From NCBI GenBank assembly GCA_963643505.1, contig CAVIKF010000015.1, forward strand, positions 1-41,816: a DNA stretch of 41,816 nt, in the 5' to 3' direction. Numbering within the stretch: the first letter of the stretch is position 1; each line of letters begins with the position of its first letter. This stretch comes from CAVEFW01 sp963643505. Its GTDB lineage: Bacteria; Actinomycetota; Coriobacteriia; Coriobacteriales; Eggerthellaceae. A program made the position numbers and the translations under genes. This document shows, in pieces, positions 8,481-16,832 of the stretch. The notes under the pieces were generated by a model. It was not told the origin of the DNA. It searched no databases and saw only the letters and a list, made by a program, of their open reading frames with translations.

Positions 8481-9650
8481 TTACTTGCCCGAAGGCCTCA
8501 TAAGGACAACCGGCTCGGTCTCCACCGAGAGGATTTCGTCTTTGATTCGATCGAGGCATTCCACAATCTTGATGTTTTGCGGACACGCGTCCTCGCAAGC
8601 GTAGCAACTGATACACTCGGTGGGCATCTTCTTGCCTTGGTTGAAATTGACAACAAATCCGACCTGGTATTTTGCGGCCTTGGCATCCCCGTAGTTGATG
8701 TAGTAGTTCAGCGCTGTCATAGACCCGGAGATGCCAACTCCGACCGGACACACCTTCGCGCAATAGTCGCAACCGGTGCATTGGATGATACCGCTTGAAT
8801 TGAGCGCCTTTTGTGCACGATCAATCGCGTCTCGCTCGCGCTCGTCGAGCGGCTTGAAGTCCTTGAACGCACGACAATTCTCCTCGACCATCTCGACGGT
8901 GTTCATGCCGGAAAGCGTGGTAAACACCCCCGGAGCGCTTGCAGCGAACCGCAAGGCGACCGTCGCATAGGAATCATCAGGCATCGCCTCATCAAGGATG
9001 GCCCTGACCTTGGCGGGAGGATTGGCGAGCAAACCCCCTTTTACCGGCTCCATGGTGACGATGGGAAGGTTGTAATTGTTGGCCACCTCTACGCATTCGC
9101 GCTCACGGAAGGAAGGGTTGTCCCAATCGGTGTAATTGACCTGAAGCTGAATCAACTCAGCCTCCGGGTACTGCTTGGTGAGACTCTCGAGTTCGTCAGG
9201 CATGGCATGGGCCGAAAAACCGATGTGTTTTGCGAGTCCGCGCTCTTTCACGCTCTTGACGAACTCCCAACAGCCAAACTTCTCAAAGGAAGCCGTGCGC
9301 AACCCGCCAAGGTTGTGCATAAGATACACGTCGACATAGTCCACGCCAAGGTTCTCGAGGGATTCTTGGAGTTGTTTCTCGAGATCTTCCGTGCAAGAAC
9401 AATTGGTCCAGGTGACGCATTTGGTCGCAAGGTAAAACGAGTCGCGAGGATAGCGCTTGACAAGGGACTCGCGCAACGCTTTCTCGCTGTTCGGGTACGC
9501 CCAGGCAGTGTCGAAGTAGTTGCCGCCGGCGGCCATGTAGGCATCGATCATCTTGTTCGTGTATTCGATGTCGATGGTGTCCGTCTCTCGACCGGCAAAC
9601 CTCATGCAACCAAACCCAAGTGGACTGACCTTGCTCACGTCAAACGTCAT
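8481..9650 (-). CDS. Aldo/keto reductase with C-terminal 4Fe-4S ferredoxin domain
   Basis: The 389-residue protein has an AKR TIM barrel (LGFGCMRF near residue 12, the D-x3-Y catalytic segment FDTAWAYPNSE, the lysine-containing LATKC, and FSAHAMP) followed by a ferredoxin-like tail with two cysteine clusters, CTGCDYCAKVCPVG and CISCYACEDACPQ, enough for two 4Fe-4S clusters. This family is common in anaerobes and probably moves electrons between ferredoxin-type carriers and an unknown carbonyl substrate. The start is ATG at 9650 with a GGGGGA upstream. It is divergent from the prsW-rsmJ operon and shares a 132-bp intergenic region with it. Confidence 0.92.
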   Translation of the reverse strand: MTFDVSKVSPLGFGCMRFAGRETDTIDIEYTNKMIDAYMAAGGNYFDTAWAYPNSEKALRESLVKRYPRDSFYLATKCVTWTNCSCTEDLEKQLQESLENLGVDYVDVYLMHNLGGLRTASFEKFGCWEFVKSVKERGLAKHIGFSAHAMPDELESLTKQYPEAELIQLQVNYTDWDNPSFRERECVEVANNYNLPIVTMEPVKGGLLANPPAKVRAILDEAMPDDSYATVALRFAASAPGVFTTLSGMNTVEMVEENCRAFKDFKPLDERERDAIDRAQKALNSSGIIQCTGCDYCAKVCPVGVGISGSMTALNYYINYGDAKAAKYQVGFVVNFNQGKKMPTECISCYACEDACPQNIKIVECLDRIKDEILSVETEPVVLMRPSGK

Positions 9651-9666
9651 TGTTCCCCCATCTCGA

Positions 9667-9695
9667 TTGACACGCAATACTGTGACAATCATAAT
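9667..9695 (+). promoter_or_regulatory. Sigma-70-type promoter for the prsW-like/rsmJ operon
   Basis: TTGACA (9667-9672) and CATAAT (9690-9695) are separated by 17 bp, matching the consensus at 11 of 12 positions. Transcription would start near 9702, giving an 80-base leader before the ATG at 9783. Confidence 0.7.
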
Positions 9696-9782
9696 ACCCG
9701 ACCCGCAACCACTCGCTCGGGTATGTTTTAATGATGCGAGCACGTTCGATAGCCCTCAATGCGAAAACCGAGGAAAAAAACA

Positions 9783-10649
9783 ATGACGTTATTCTCTGTC
9801 GCCACAATCCCAGGCCTGCTCATCCTGTTTTTCGTCTACCGCAAAGACCCCGTGGAAAAAGAGCCGCTCAAGCTTCTTCTTTCCCTGTTTGCTCTCGGAT
9901 GTATCTCGACGATACCAGCCGTCATTTTGGAACTTCTTGGCACCTTTATCTTGTTTGGCGACGAAAGACCCACATCCCTTATCGGAATGTTTCTCGACAA
10001 CTTCATCGTTATCGCTTTGGTCGAGGAGCTTTGTAAGTTCTTCTTCCTGCGTTTGAAGACATGGAAAAGCCACGAGTTCAACTACTTATTTGACGGAATC
10101 GTCTACGCCGTGTTCGTGTCCCTCGGTTTTGCGGTCCTCGAAAACATCTTCTACGTCCTCGAGTTCGGTATCGAGACCGGCATCGCCCGCGCCTTCACCT
10201 CCTTACCAGGGCATACGGTGTTCGCCGTCTTCATGGGCTTCTTCTACGCCCACGCAAAGCTCGAGCAGGTCAAAGGCAACAACGGGGGCGTCAAGCGAAA
10301 CCTTACTCTCGCCATCGTCGTCCCAACCATTGCACATGGTGCATACGATTTCCTTGCCTCGATAGAGTCCGATGCCGCATTCCTGCTTTTCCTCGCCCTG
10401 ATTACTGTCATGTTCATCTACGGCCTCTACCTGATCTTCCGCGAGTCGAAGGCCGCCGTTTGTCTCTTTACCTCAAATCCTGTAGCCAACCCCGTCGAGA
10501 TAGGTATGAGGAGGGCCCCAACTGATCCCCGCATCGGCGCCATCCCCACCCAAACGTCCCAAATTTGCCAGGTCCAATGCCCGAACTGTCGTTCCTGGAT
10601 CGTCCCTGGTGGCCATTTCTGTCAAAACTGCGGCATCAAAATCGACTAG
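9783..10649 (+). CDS. PrsW-like intramembrane metalloprotease with zinc-ribbon tail
   Basis: The 288-residue polytopic protein has seven or eight membrane helices and the PrsW signatures: VEELCKFFFLR (the EExxK motif), FAVLENIFY, PGHTVFAVFMGFFYAHA and AHGAYDF, which supply the glutamates and histidines of the membrane zinc site. The PrsW family cleaves anti-sigma factors or related membrane substrates in some Gram-positives; the target here is unknown. After a polar linker the C-terminus holds a zinc ribbon (CPNCRSW ... CQNCG). The ATG at 9783 is preferred over one eight codons upstream because a GAGG precedes it. It is followed after 14 bp by rsmJ and is probably co-transcribed with it. Confidence 0.88.
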   Translation: MTLFSVATIPGLLILFFVYRKDPVEKEPLKLLLSLFALGCISTIPAVILELLGTFILFGDERPTSLIGMFLDNFIVIALVEELCKFFFLRLKTWKSHEFNYLFDGIVYAVFVSLGFAVLENIFYVLEFGIETGIARAFTSLPGHTVFAVFMGFFYAHAKLEQVKGNNGGVKRNLTLAIVVPTIAHGAYDFLASIESDAAFLLFLALITVMFIYGLYLIFRESKAAVCLFTSNPVANPVEIGMRRAPTDPRIGAIPTQTSQICQVQCPNCRSWIVPGGHFCQNCGIKID

Positions 10650-10663
10650 ACAGGCACGAAGAG

Positions 10664-11500
10664 ATGAACGTGCTTTCTTGCCCTACCTCCGGTCTTGTCG
10701 TTTTTGCGAGCGATCAAGCGCACAGAGGGAGCGCCCAAGCCCTTGCCGACAAGCTCGGCGTCGCCTTTGCAAATTCCTTTGACCCGAACGCCTTTGATCC
10801 TACGACGAACCCCATCGCATTGCGTTTTGGCCCCTGTGGCCTTGTCCTCACGGACGGCAACATGGAAATGCGCGGCGACTTCACCCGCATGGTTGCCCGC
10901 ATCAAGCCAGGTCACCTGTCGGGTGAGCTGCTTGTCAAAGCGGCCAAGGTCAAATACACAGACAAGGCCAAGGACGCAGACCAAGTCAAAGGCACAGACA
11001 ACGTTAAAGGACAAAATCCACCTCTGATCATCGACGCCACGGCAGGTCTCGGCGAGGATTCCCTGCTCTTGGCAGCTGCGGGTTTTCGCGTGTGGATGTT
11101 CGAACGCGACCCCGTCATCGCCGCACTGCTCGAGGACTCATTGCGTCGGGCGGAGGATGATCCCAGGCTCAAAGACACGATCGCACGCATGAGGCTGCTC
11201 AAGCGCGACAGCATCACCTCCTTGGCTTCCCTGCCCGAGCAACCCGACGTGGTGTTGCTCGATCCCATGTTTCCGGAACGCCAAAAGAGCGCAGCGGTCA
11301 AGAAGAAGTTCCAACTGCTCCACCGCCTCGAACATCCCTGCACCGACGAACGGGAGCTCCTCGACGCCGCCCTTGCCGCCAAACCGCGCAAGATCGTCAT
11401 CAAGCGTCCCCGAGGAGGTCCATACCTTGCAGGCGCCAAACCCTCCTACAGCCTGACCGGCAAGGCGATTCGTTACGACGTCATCGTGCTTGCGCGCTAA
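10664..11500 (+). CDS. rsmJ: 16S rRNA m2G1516 methyltransferase-like protein RsmJ
   Basis: The 278-residue protein is a class I SAM-dependent methyltransferase of the RsmJ type. It shows DATAGLGEDSLLLAAAG (SAM-binding loop), MFERDPVIAALLEDSLRRA, VVLLDPMFPER (the DPMFP active-site motif of the family) and VVIKRPR-like IVIKRPRGG. RsmJ methylates G1516 of 16S rRNA. A lysine/aspartate-rich insertion (about residues 90-120, KYTDKAKDADQVKG and on) just before the SAM loop is low-complexity and looks like a local duplication. The start is ATG at 10664, 14 bp after the protease stop; longer in-frame versions would overlap that gene. Confidence 0.88.
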   Translation: MNVLSCPTSGLVVFASDQAHRGSAQALADKLGVAFANSFDPNAFDPTTNPIALRFGPCGLVLTDGNMEMRGDFTRMVARIKPGHLSGELLVKAAKVKYTDKAKDADQVKGTDNVKGQNPPLIIDATAGLGEDSLLLAAAGFRVWMFERDPVIAALLEDSLRRAEDDPRLKDTIARMRLLKRDSITSLASLPEQPDVVLLDPMFPERQKSAAVKKKFQLLHRLEHPCTDERELLDAALAAKPRKIVIKRPRGGPYLAGAKPSYSLTGKAIRYDVIVLAR

Positions 11501-11551
11501 GGGTCAGAGTTGGAGGCGAGGAGGCGCCTTGCCCGCGGGCACGACACTTTC

Positions 11552-11609
11552 GCGCCACCTGCTAGCATCCCTCGAGATAGGCGCTACCTGCTAGCATCCC
11601 TCGAGATAG
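11552..11609. repeat. 29-bp tandem duplication overlapping a stop codon
   Basis: Units 11552-11580 and 11581-11609 are adjacent and differ at one base. The second unit contains the last codons and the stop of the ABC transporter gene; the first unit duplicates that end downstream. Confidence 0.92.
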
Positions 11610-13378
11610 GCGCCGGTTTGACGATCCCAAAGGTGGGCATATTGGCCGCCCGCCTCGATAAGCTCCGCATGCGGGCCGTCTTCGACAACGCCTCCATCAG
11701 CCAAGACGACAATCCGGTCGAGACTCGCGACCGTCGATAAGCGATGTGCCACGACGATGCACGTACGTCCTTGCATGAGCGTCTTGAGGGCGTCTTGCAC
11801 CATCTTTTCGCTCTCCGAGTCAAGTGCGCTTGTCGCCTCGTCAAGCACCAAGATCGGACGGTCGGCCAAGATGGCGCGAGCGATTGCGACACGCTGACGT
11901 TGGCCGCCGGACAACTTGACGCCACGCTCGCCGGTGACAGTCTCAAAGCCTTGAGGCAACTTCTCGATGAACTCCAGGGCGTTTGCCATACGCGCGGCCT
12001 CGACAATCTGTTCGCGGGACGCGTCGGGGCGACCATAGGCGATATTTTCGGCGATGGTGCGGTGGAACAACAAAGGCTCTTGAGGGACATACGCGACCTG
12101 TTGACGCAATGACTGTTGTGTGGCCTGGGAAATGTCCTGGCCGTCCACAAGGATACGGCCCTCTTGGATGTCGGACAGGCGAAGCAAGAGTTTCGTCAAC
12201 GTCGTCTTGCCCGCACCGCTGGCACCCACGATACCGACGCGTTGGCCCGCGAGGATCGAGAGGTTGAAGTCCTTGAACACCCGGGTTATGGCTCCGCCTT
12301 CCTCGTAGCTAAATCCGATGTCTTCAAATTGGACCGCCCCGTCGCCAACCACAAGGTCCACCGCGTCCTTCACGTCCTCAACAAGTCGGGGCTCGTCGAG
12401 CACAACGGTCATACCGCTCGCGTCACCGAAGGCACGATTGAACCGTTGGAAGCCGGCGTTGATGAAGTTGAACTGGTTTGTGATGTTGTAGGTGTAGGTG
12501 AACATGAGAACAAGCACACCAGGGGTGATACCGAACCAAGTATTGCCGCCGGAGATGAACACCGCCACCACGCCCATGATGACCACGGTGATGATCGCGG
12601 TGATAATTCCGCGCGTGAGGCTCGCCCACATGCGCTTGGAATCTTGGGTGACCACTTGGCGATTGGCGTCGTCGAACAGCCCCCGCTCGTAATCCTCGCG
12701 TCCGTAGGTCTTGACCGCCAAGATATTTGCAACGCTGTCGGACAGCTCGCCCGAAAGGCGATTTTGCGCGCCCGCCGCCCGTTCGTTAAGGTGCAGGATG
12801 CGCTTATACAGGGCATAGGACACAATCGCATAGACCACCAACAACGCCATCAGCACGCCTACGTACAGGGGCACTACCGGTAACAAGACGACGCAGGTGC
12901 TGACGATTGAGGTAAACACCGCCAAGAACGGCCAATTCATGTTCTCGATGCATTGAGAGTAGGCACTCATGAACTTGTTGGTCTGGCTTACCAACGTCCC
13001 GCCTAACCGGGAGGAATGAAAACTCATGGATTGGTTGCAAAGGGTGTCAAAGCACATGGTCGCAAGGTCATAGGAGACCGCGATCTCAAGCTTGTACAGG
13101 AGATAGTCTTGGGCCTTGCTGGCCGCTTGGCCGACCACGTTCACGCCGATAAGCGCGATGATGTAGGGCATGAAGACTTCGAACACGCGGCCGGGATCCA
13201 CGCCCCCCTCAGCCACGCGGTCGACGATCAGACTCATCACATAGGGATTGCCGTAGGACAGAAGGGCGATATAAGAAAACGTCGCGACGATAAGCCCCAC
13301 AAAGAAGCCCCAATGTCGCCTTGTCGCCACCCAATAGTAGTGCAGCGTCCTCATGGTTGTCGAAGCGTTCTTAATCAA
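11591..13378 (-). CDS. ABC exporter, fused permease and ATPase
   Basis: The protein is a half-transporter of the MsbA/multidrug type: a six-helix membrane domain in the N-terminal ~320 residues and an ATPase domain with Walker A GASGAGKTT, signature LSGGQRQRVAIARA, Walker B ILVLDEATSALD and a late switch histidine (VAHRLSTV). It exports an unknown substrate and would work as a homodimer, since no partner half-transporter is adjacent. I prefer the TTG at 13378 because AGGGAG lies six bases upstream; an ATG at 13393 has no such site, and the ATG at 13354 is possible. The product is then 595 residues. The gene's 3' end lies inside a 29-bp tandem duplication and its upstream region holds a 34-bp triple repeat. 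Confidence 0.9.
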   Translation of the reverse strand: MIKNASTTMRTLHYYWVATRRHWGFFVGLIVATFSYIALLSYGNPYVMSLIVDRVAEGGVDPGRVFEVFMPYIIALIGVNVVGQAASKAQDYLLYKLEIAVSYDLATMCFDTLCNQSMSFHSSRLGGTLVSQTNKFMSAYSQCIENMNWPFLAVFTSIVSTCVVLLPVVPLYVGVLMALLVVYAIVSYALYKRILHLNERAAGAQNRLSGELSDSVANILAVKTYGREDYERGLFDDANRQVVTQDSKRMWASLTRGIITAIITVVIMGVVAVFISGGNTWFGITPGVLVLMFTYTYNITNQFNFINAGFQRFNRAFGDASGMTVVLDEPRLVEDVKDAVDLVVGDGAVQFEDIGFSYEEGGAITRVFKDFNLSILAGQRVGIVGASGAGKTTLTKLLLRLSDIQEGRILVDGQDISQATQQSLRQQVAYVPQEPLLFHRTIAENIAYGRPDASREQIVEAARMANALEFIEKLPQGFETVTGERGVKLSGGQRQRVAIARAILADRPILVLDEATSALDSESEKMVQDALKTLMQGRTCIVVAHRLSTVASLDRIVVLADGGVVEDGPHAELIEAGGQYAHLWDRQTGAYLEGC

Positions 13379-13483
13379 AGAGTTCTCCCTCATGCGCATC
13401 TGAAACACAGGAAGCATTGTACTCCGACAAAATTGGCTTGCCCCTAAATCGGACAAGAAAGCACCTGCGCGAGAGTGCGGCAA

Positions 13484-13585
13484 GCGCGCGGCCGCTACAC
13501 GCACGCGAGAGCCACCAGCGCGCGGCCGCTACACGCACGCGAGAGCCACCAGCGCGCGGCCGCTACACGAACGCGAGAGCCACCA
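13484..13585. repeat. 34-bp tandem repeat, three copies
   Basis: Units 13484-13517, 13518-13551 and 13552-13585 are contiguous and nearly identical (one change in the third). Core: GCGCGCGGCCGCTACACG. They lie between the radical SAM gene and the ABC transporter on the same strand. There are no spacers, so this is not CRISPR. Confidence 0.95.
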
Positions 13586-13609
13586 GCTCCGGCTGGGTTT
13601 TCGAACAGG

Positions 13610-14851
13610 CTATCGATCCAGCTCGATTCCGTGCGCAAGGCGCCAGATGTCACGCTCGGTGCAGACGTTGAGACCGCAGCATTGCTCGGGTTCCAAATCG
13701 TAGCTCAGATATGCCGCGGAAAAGATCTCGGTCACACGCTTGTAGTAAGGCAGGTCTGGCGCGGCCATGGAACCCATGACGGGGCAACCCGCGGGCATCC
13801 ATGTGCTCGACGTCGGGATAATGCCGCGACTCGCGAAGTACTCCACGCCCTCGGCTAGGGTATCGAGGCTTTCAAGGCCGATGATCAGGTTGCTGAACGC
13901 CTTGTTGGGACCGTATTTCTCCGCAATGTACTCGAGAGCACGAAGGTGGCGCTCGCGGGTAGTGAACTCAATCTTGCCCGGCGTGATGATGCGCGCCCGA
14001 TCCAAATCCCACACCTCCACGCTGCAGGCGATCTTGGTGGCACCGAGCTCGAAGTAGCGATCGATCAACGACAAGTCCTCCGGCGGCGTGATGTAGAGCA
14101 AAATCTCACCCGGGATGTTTTCGATTCCTACATGCTCGTTTAGGGCCTCCAGATAGCCCAAGATGAGCTCGGACTCACGCTCGCCGCGGAAGGTGGAACC
14201 GCCCGTGATCTGGATGGAGCTGCATCCGCACTTGTTGATTGCGTAAGCGACTATCTCAGCCACATCCTTGGCGGGAACGGGAGGCGGAAGCTTCTTCTTG
14301 CGTTGGGCAAGGCTTTGAAACTCAAGGCCGGAGTAGCAATATTGACAAGGCTTCCCTGCCGCCGCGAACTCGCAGGGCCAAAGGCACTGGAAGGCCACCC
14401 AATCGATTCCCTGCAGCACCGCGTTGCCCACGTACGGCAAGCCATCAGAGGTCTTTTGCTCGTAAAAATCGTTTTTGGGCGGGAACGTGACATAGTCGAC
14501 ATGCTCGCCTTTGTAGGTCAGCTCGCAACGAGGCTCCCCGCCCGGTTTAACAGGGTCGGAGACGACGAGCGCGAAGTCGGTGGTCAGATCCTTGGCATAC
14601 TTCAAAAGTTTGAGGGTATTCCAACTCAACATGCCTTTGAGGTTCTTCAGGTGGAAACCCATGTCCGTGAGCTGGACAATCGTCCCATCAGACAGGCGAA
14701 GGCAATTGCAGCAAAGAGGACTCTCCGATAAGCGAGCGTGAGGCTTGAACGTTTTGTAGACATCCTTGTCGACGTTCATTCCTCGGCTTACCAAAAGCCC
14801 TTTGAGCTCCACTGACGTACATTCGATTCCATCAATCACATACGTATTCAT
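13610..14851 (-). CDS. Radical SAM protein with extended cysteine motif
   Basis: The 413-residue protein has an N-terminal domain of about 145 residues with its own cysteines (LCCNC) and a radical SAM barrel. The cluster region reads CLWPCEFAAAGKPCQYCYSG: the last pair fits the usual C-aromatic-C ending, but the first cysteine is 8 or 12 residues before it instead of three, so the motif is CX8CX2C or CX12CX2C. A later QITGGSTF matches the glycine-rich SAM-binding strand. I do not recognise the subfamily or substrate. The start is ATG at 14851; the frame is open further upstream, but that would run through a 17-bp hairpin and the promoter. It is divergent from the CobW-like gene. Confidence 0.8.
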   Translation of the reverse strand: MNTYVIDGIECTSVELKGLLVSRGMNVDKDVYKTFKPHARLSESPLCCNCLRLSDGTIVQLTDMGFHLKNLKGMLSWNTLKLLKYAKDLTTDFALVVSDPVKPGGEPRCELTYKGEHVDYVTFPPKNDFYEQKTSDGLPYVGNAVLQGIDWVAFQCLWPCEFAAAGKPCQYCYSGLEFQSLAQRKKKLPPPVPAKDVAEIVAYAINKCGCSSIQITGGSTFRGERESELILGYLEALNEHVGIENIPGEILLYITPPEDLSLIDRYFELGATKIACSVEVWDLDRARIITPGKIEFTTRERHLRALEYIAEKYGPNKAFSNLIIGLESLDTLAEGVEYFASRGIIPTSSTWMPAGCPVMGSMAAPDLPYYKRVTEIFSAAYLSYDLEPEQCCGLNVCTERDIWRLAHGIELDR

Positions 14852-14889
14852 AATGCCCCCGAAAATATGTCCCAGAAAATGCCCAAAAC

Positions 14890-14934
14890 GAGACGGGCCG
14901 GATATGTGTTGGAGGTGCATATCCGGCCCGTCTC
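14890..14934 (-). promoter_or_regulatory. Leader hairpin upstream of the radical SAM gene
   Basis: Arms 14890-14906 and 14918-14934 (GAGACGGGCCGGATATG and its exact complement) form a 17-bp stem with an 11-base loop. It lies between the predicted promoter and the start codon, about 15 bases from the expected transcript end. It could stabilise the mRNA or act as an attenuator; it has no U-tract longer than four. Confidence 0.75.
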
Positions 14935-14955
14935 TATGTGTTTCAGACAATTTCC

Positions 14956-14984
14956 ATAGTAGACGCTGTCTACTACTAGCGCAA
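14956..14984 (-). promoter_or_regulatory. Promoter with a dyad operator in its spacer, radical SAM gene
   Basis: On the minus strand TTGCGC (14979-14984) and TACTAT (14956-14961) are 17 bp apart. A perfect dyad, TAGTAGACGCTGTCTACTA (14957-14975 on the plus strand), covers the -10 element and most of the spacer, the usual position for a repressor operator. Which regulator would bind is unknown. Confidence 0.6.
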
Positions 14985-15051
14985 GACCAATTTTGAATTT
15001 TTTTTCGTAAACGGCCAAACAACCCTTTGATTCAACCCTTTGAATCGCGAC

Positions 15052-15141
15052 CTCGCGTAGCCGGTCGCGACCCCGCGATGCTTGTTACAACATTCTGATA
15101 TCCGACGCAATCTCGCGTAGCCGGTCGCGACCCCGCGATGC
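15052..15141. repeat. 30-bp direct repeat in the radical SAM / cobW gap
   Basis: Identical 30-bp copies at 15052-15081 and 15112-15141 lie exactly 60 bp apart (core GTAGCCGGTCGCGACCCCGC). The rest of this 423-bp divergent gap holds the radical SAM promoter, its leader hairpin and two short copies of CAACCCTTTGA (15020-15044). No convincing promoter for the CobW-like gene was found. Confidence 0.92.
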
Positions 15142-15274
15142 CCAGATGCGTCTCCATGCAGTGACCGACGCACTTTCCCTTCGTCGGCGCTCCTTGGGAC
15201 AACAAAAATGCTAGGATGGCTTCACGCAAAAATCGCGCTCACAAATCCGCACAAGCCTTTGGAAAGGTGACACC

Positions 15275-16579
15275 ATGTCTCAAAAGCAAGTCAAGATTGC
15301 GATGATCACCGGCTACCTCGGTGCCGGCAAGACCACCCTGCTCAACCATATCCTTACCAACACGGAGGGCATCCGTGCCGCGGTCATCGTCAACGATATC
15401 GGCGAGGTCAACATCGACGCCGATTTCATCGCGCGCACGGGCTCGGTCACCACCATGGATGACAGCCTCATCCCGATGACCAACGGATGCATCTGCTGCA
15501 CGCTCTCCGAGGACCTCGCGAACCAACTCCGCGAGATTGCCAACTCCGGCAACTTTGACTACATCATCATCGAGGCATCTGGCATCTGCGAGCCTGTACC
15601 CATCGCCTACACCATCTCCGCATTTTGCGAGGAGGGCGAGGAGGGCGATGCGCCCATGGCTCTTGACAACATCATCTCCGTCGTGGATTGCGCCCGCATG
15701 TTTGACGAGTTCAACGGTGGATCCGACCTTGTCGACGAGGATGCCGAAGAGGACGATATCGTCACCCTCATCATCGAGCAGATCGAGTTTTGTTCCACAT
15801 TGATCCTCAACAAGACCGACGCAGTCACTCCCGAGCAACTTGCAGAGCTCAAAGCTATCGTTCGCGGTCTCCAAAAGGATGCCAAGATCATCGAGGCCGT
15901 CCGCGGCAACGTCGATCTTGCAGACCTGCTCAATACCGGCCGCTTCGATTTCGAGGGCGTCTACAACTCCGCTGTCTGGGTCGACGCCATGACGCACCCG
16001 GAAGAGCACAACCGCGACCACGATGAGCACGAGGCCGCAAGAAAGCACGAGAACCATGGGCACGGGCACCATGAGCACGGACACGGACATGAACACGCGC
16101 ATGACGAGGGGCACGCGCACGACCACGGGCACGGACATGACGAGGGGCACCATGAGCACGGCCCTGGTTGCACATGCGGCCATTGCCATGAGGAGGGCCA
16201 CGACCATGTTGCCGAATTTGGCATCACCACTTTTGTCTACGAGCGCCGCAAGCCTTTCAAAATGCAGTCGTTGCAGTACTACGTCAGCCACTGGCCGCGC
16301 AACATCATCCGAGCAAAGGGCATGATATGGTTTGAGGAAGACCCTGACAACTGCGTTGTGTTCGAACAGGCTGGCCGCCAAATCTATGTCACGCCTAACG
16401 GCAAGTGGGTCGCCTCGGCGACCGCCAAGGAGCGCGAGGAGATCCTCTCCGAGAACCCCCACCTGTTGGAAGATTGGGATGAGGAGGTCGGTGACCGCAT
16501 GATCAAGCTTGTCATCATCGGCCGCAACATGGACCGCGGCGTTATCGAGGCATGCCTCGACGCTTGTCTCGCCGACTAA
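15275..16579 (+). CDS. CobW/COG0523 family GTPase, histidine-rich metal chaperone
   Basis: The 434-residue G3E GTPase has Walker A GYLGAGKTT (residues 13-21), the metal-binding CXCC motif GCICC (71-75), a Walker B/switch segment IIIEASGICEP, NKTD for guanine specificity (about 178-181) and a C-terminal CobW_C domain (from about 312). Between the two domains, residues ~241-310 are a histidine-rich stretch with more than twenty histidines and a CTCGHCH cysteine patch, which would store or sense zinc, nickel or cobalt. Family members insert metals into client proteins using GTP hydrolysis. The client cannot be read here; no cobalamin genes are adjacent. The ATG at 15275 follows GGAAAGG. Confidence 0.93.
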   Translation: MSQKQVKIAMITGYLGAGKTTLLNHILTNTEGIRAAVIVNDIGEVNIDADFIARTGSVTTMDDSLIPMTNGCICCTLSEDLANQLREIANSGNFDYIIIEASGICEPVPIAYTISAFCEEGEEGDAPMALDNIISVVDCARMFDEFNGGSDLVDEDAEEDDIVTLIIEQIEFCSTLILNKTDAVTPEQLAELKAIVRGLQKDAKIIEAVRGNVDLADLLNTGRFDFEGVYNSAVWVDAMTHPEEHNRDHDEHEAARKHENHGHGHHEHGHGHEHAHDEGHAHDHGHGHDEGHHEHGPGCTCGHCHEEGHDHVAEFGITTFVYERRKPFKMQSLQYYVSHWPRNIIRAKGMIWFEEDPDNCVVFEQAGRQIYVTPNGKWVASATAKEREEILSENPHLLEDWDEEVGDRMIKLVIIGRNMDRGVIEACLDACLAD

Positions 16580-16585
16580 TCTCAA

Positions 16586-16646
16586 AAGCATGACAGTCAC
16601 CTGGCACCTGTCATGTCCATGGACATGACAGGCACCTGTCATGCTT
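16586..16646. repeat. Palindromic repeat, second REP-like family
   Basis: The 61-bp element has a perfect 26-bp inner palindrome (16607-16632, centred on TCCATGGA) flanked by outer arms AAGCATGACAG and CTGTCATGCTT. The left arm carries seven extra bases. It lies between two same-strand genes (cobW-like and glnN). No U-tract follows, so it is more likely a REP-type element than an intrinsic terminator. Confidence 0.85.
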
Positions 16647-16832
16647 CGTCACAGTTGCGCTTCATTGCCCGCCTCCGACGACCCCCTCGCCTGATCCATT
16701 GCCCATATTTCCACTCTGTAAACGCTGCAAAACGGGACTGTTTCTGAAAACAAGCGGTAACAATGGGCGAATACCGTTTCCCCCATGAAGTCGGATTTTG
16801 GAAATTCGCAAAGCCAAAGCAAGGAGGAAACA

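Noticed and set aside
13484..13585. CRISPR array
   Set aside because: The three 34-bp units are directly adjacent with no spacers, and no cas gene is nearby.
15239..16642. A 467-codon minus-strand open frame
   Set aside because: It is antisense to the CobW-type GTPase and owes its length to the GC-rich composition.
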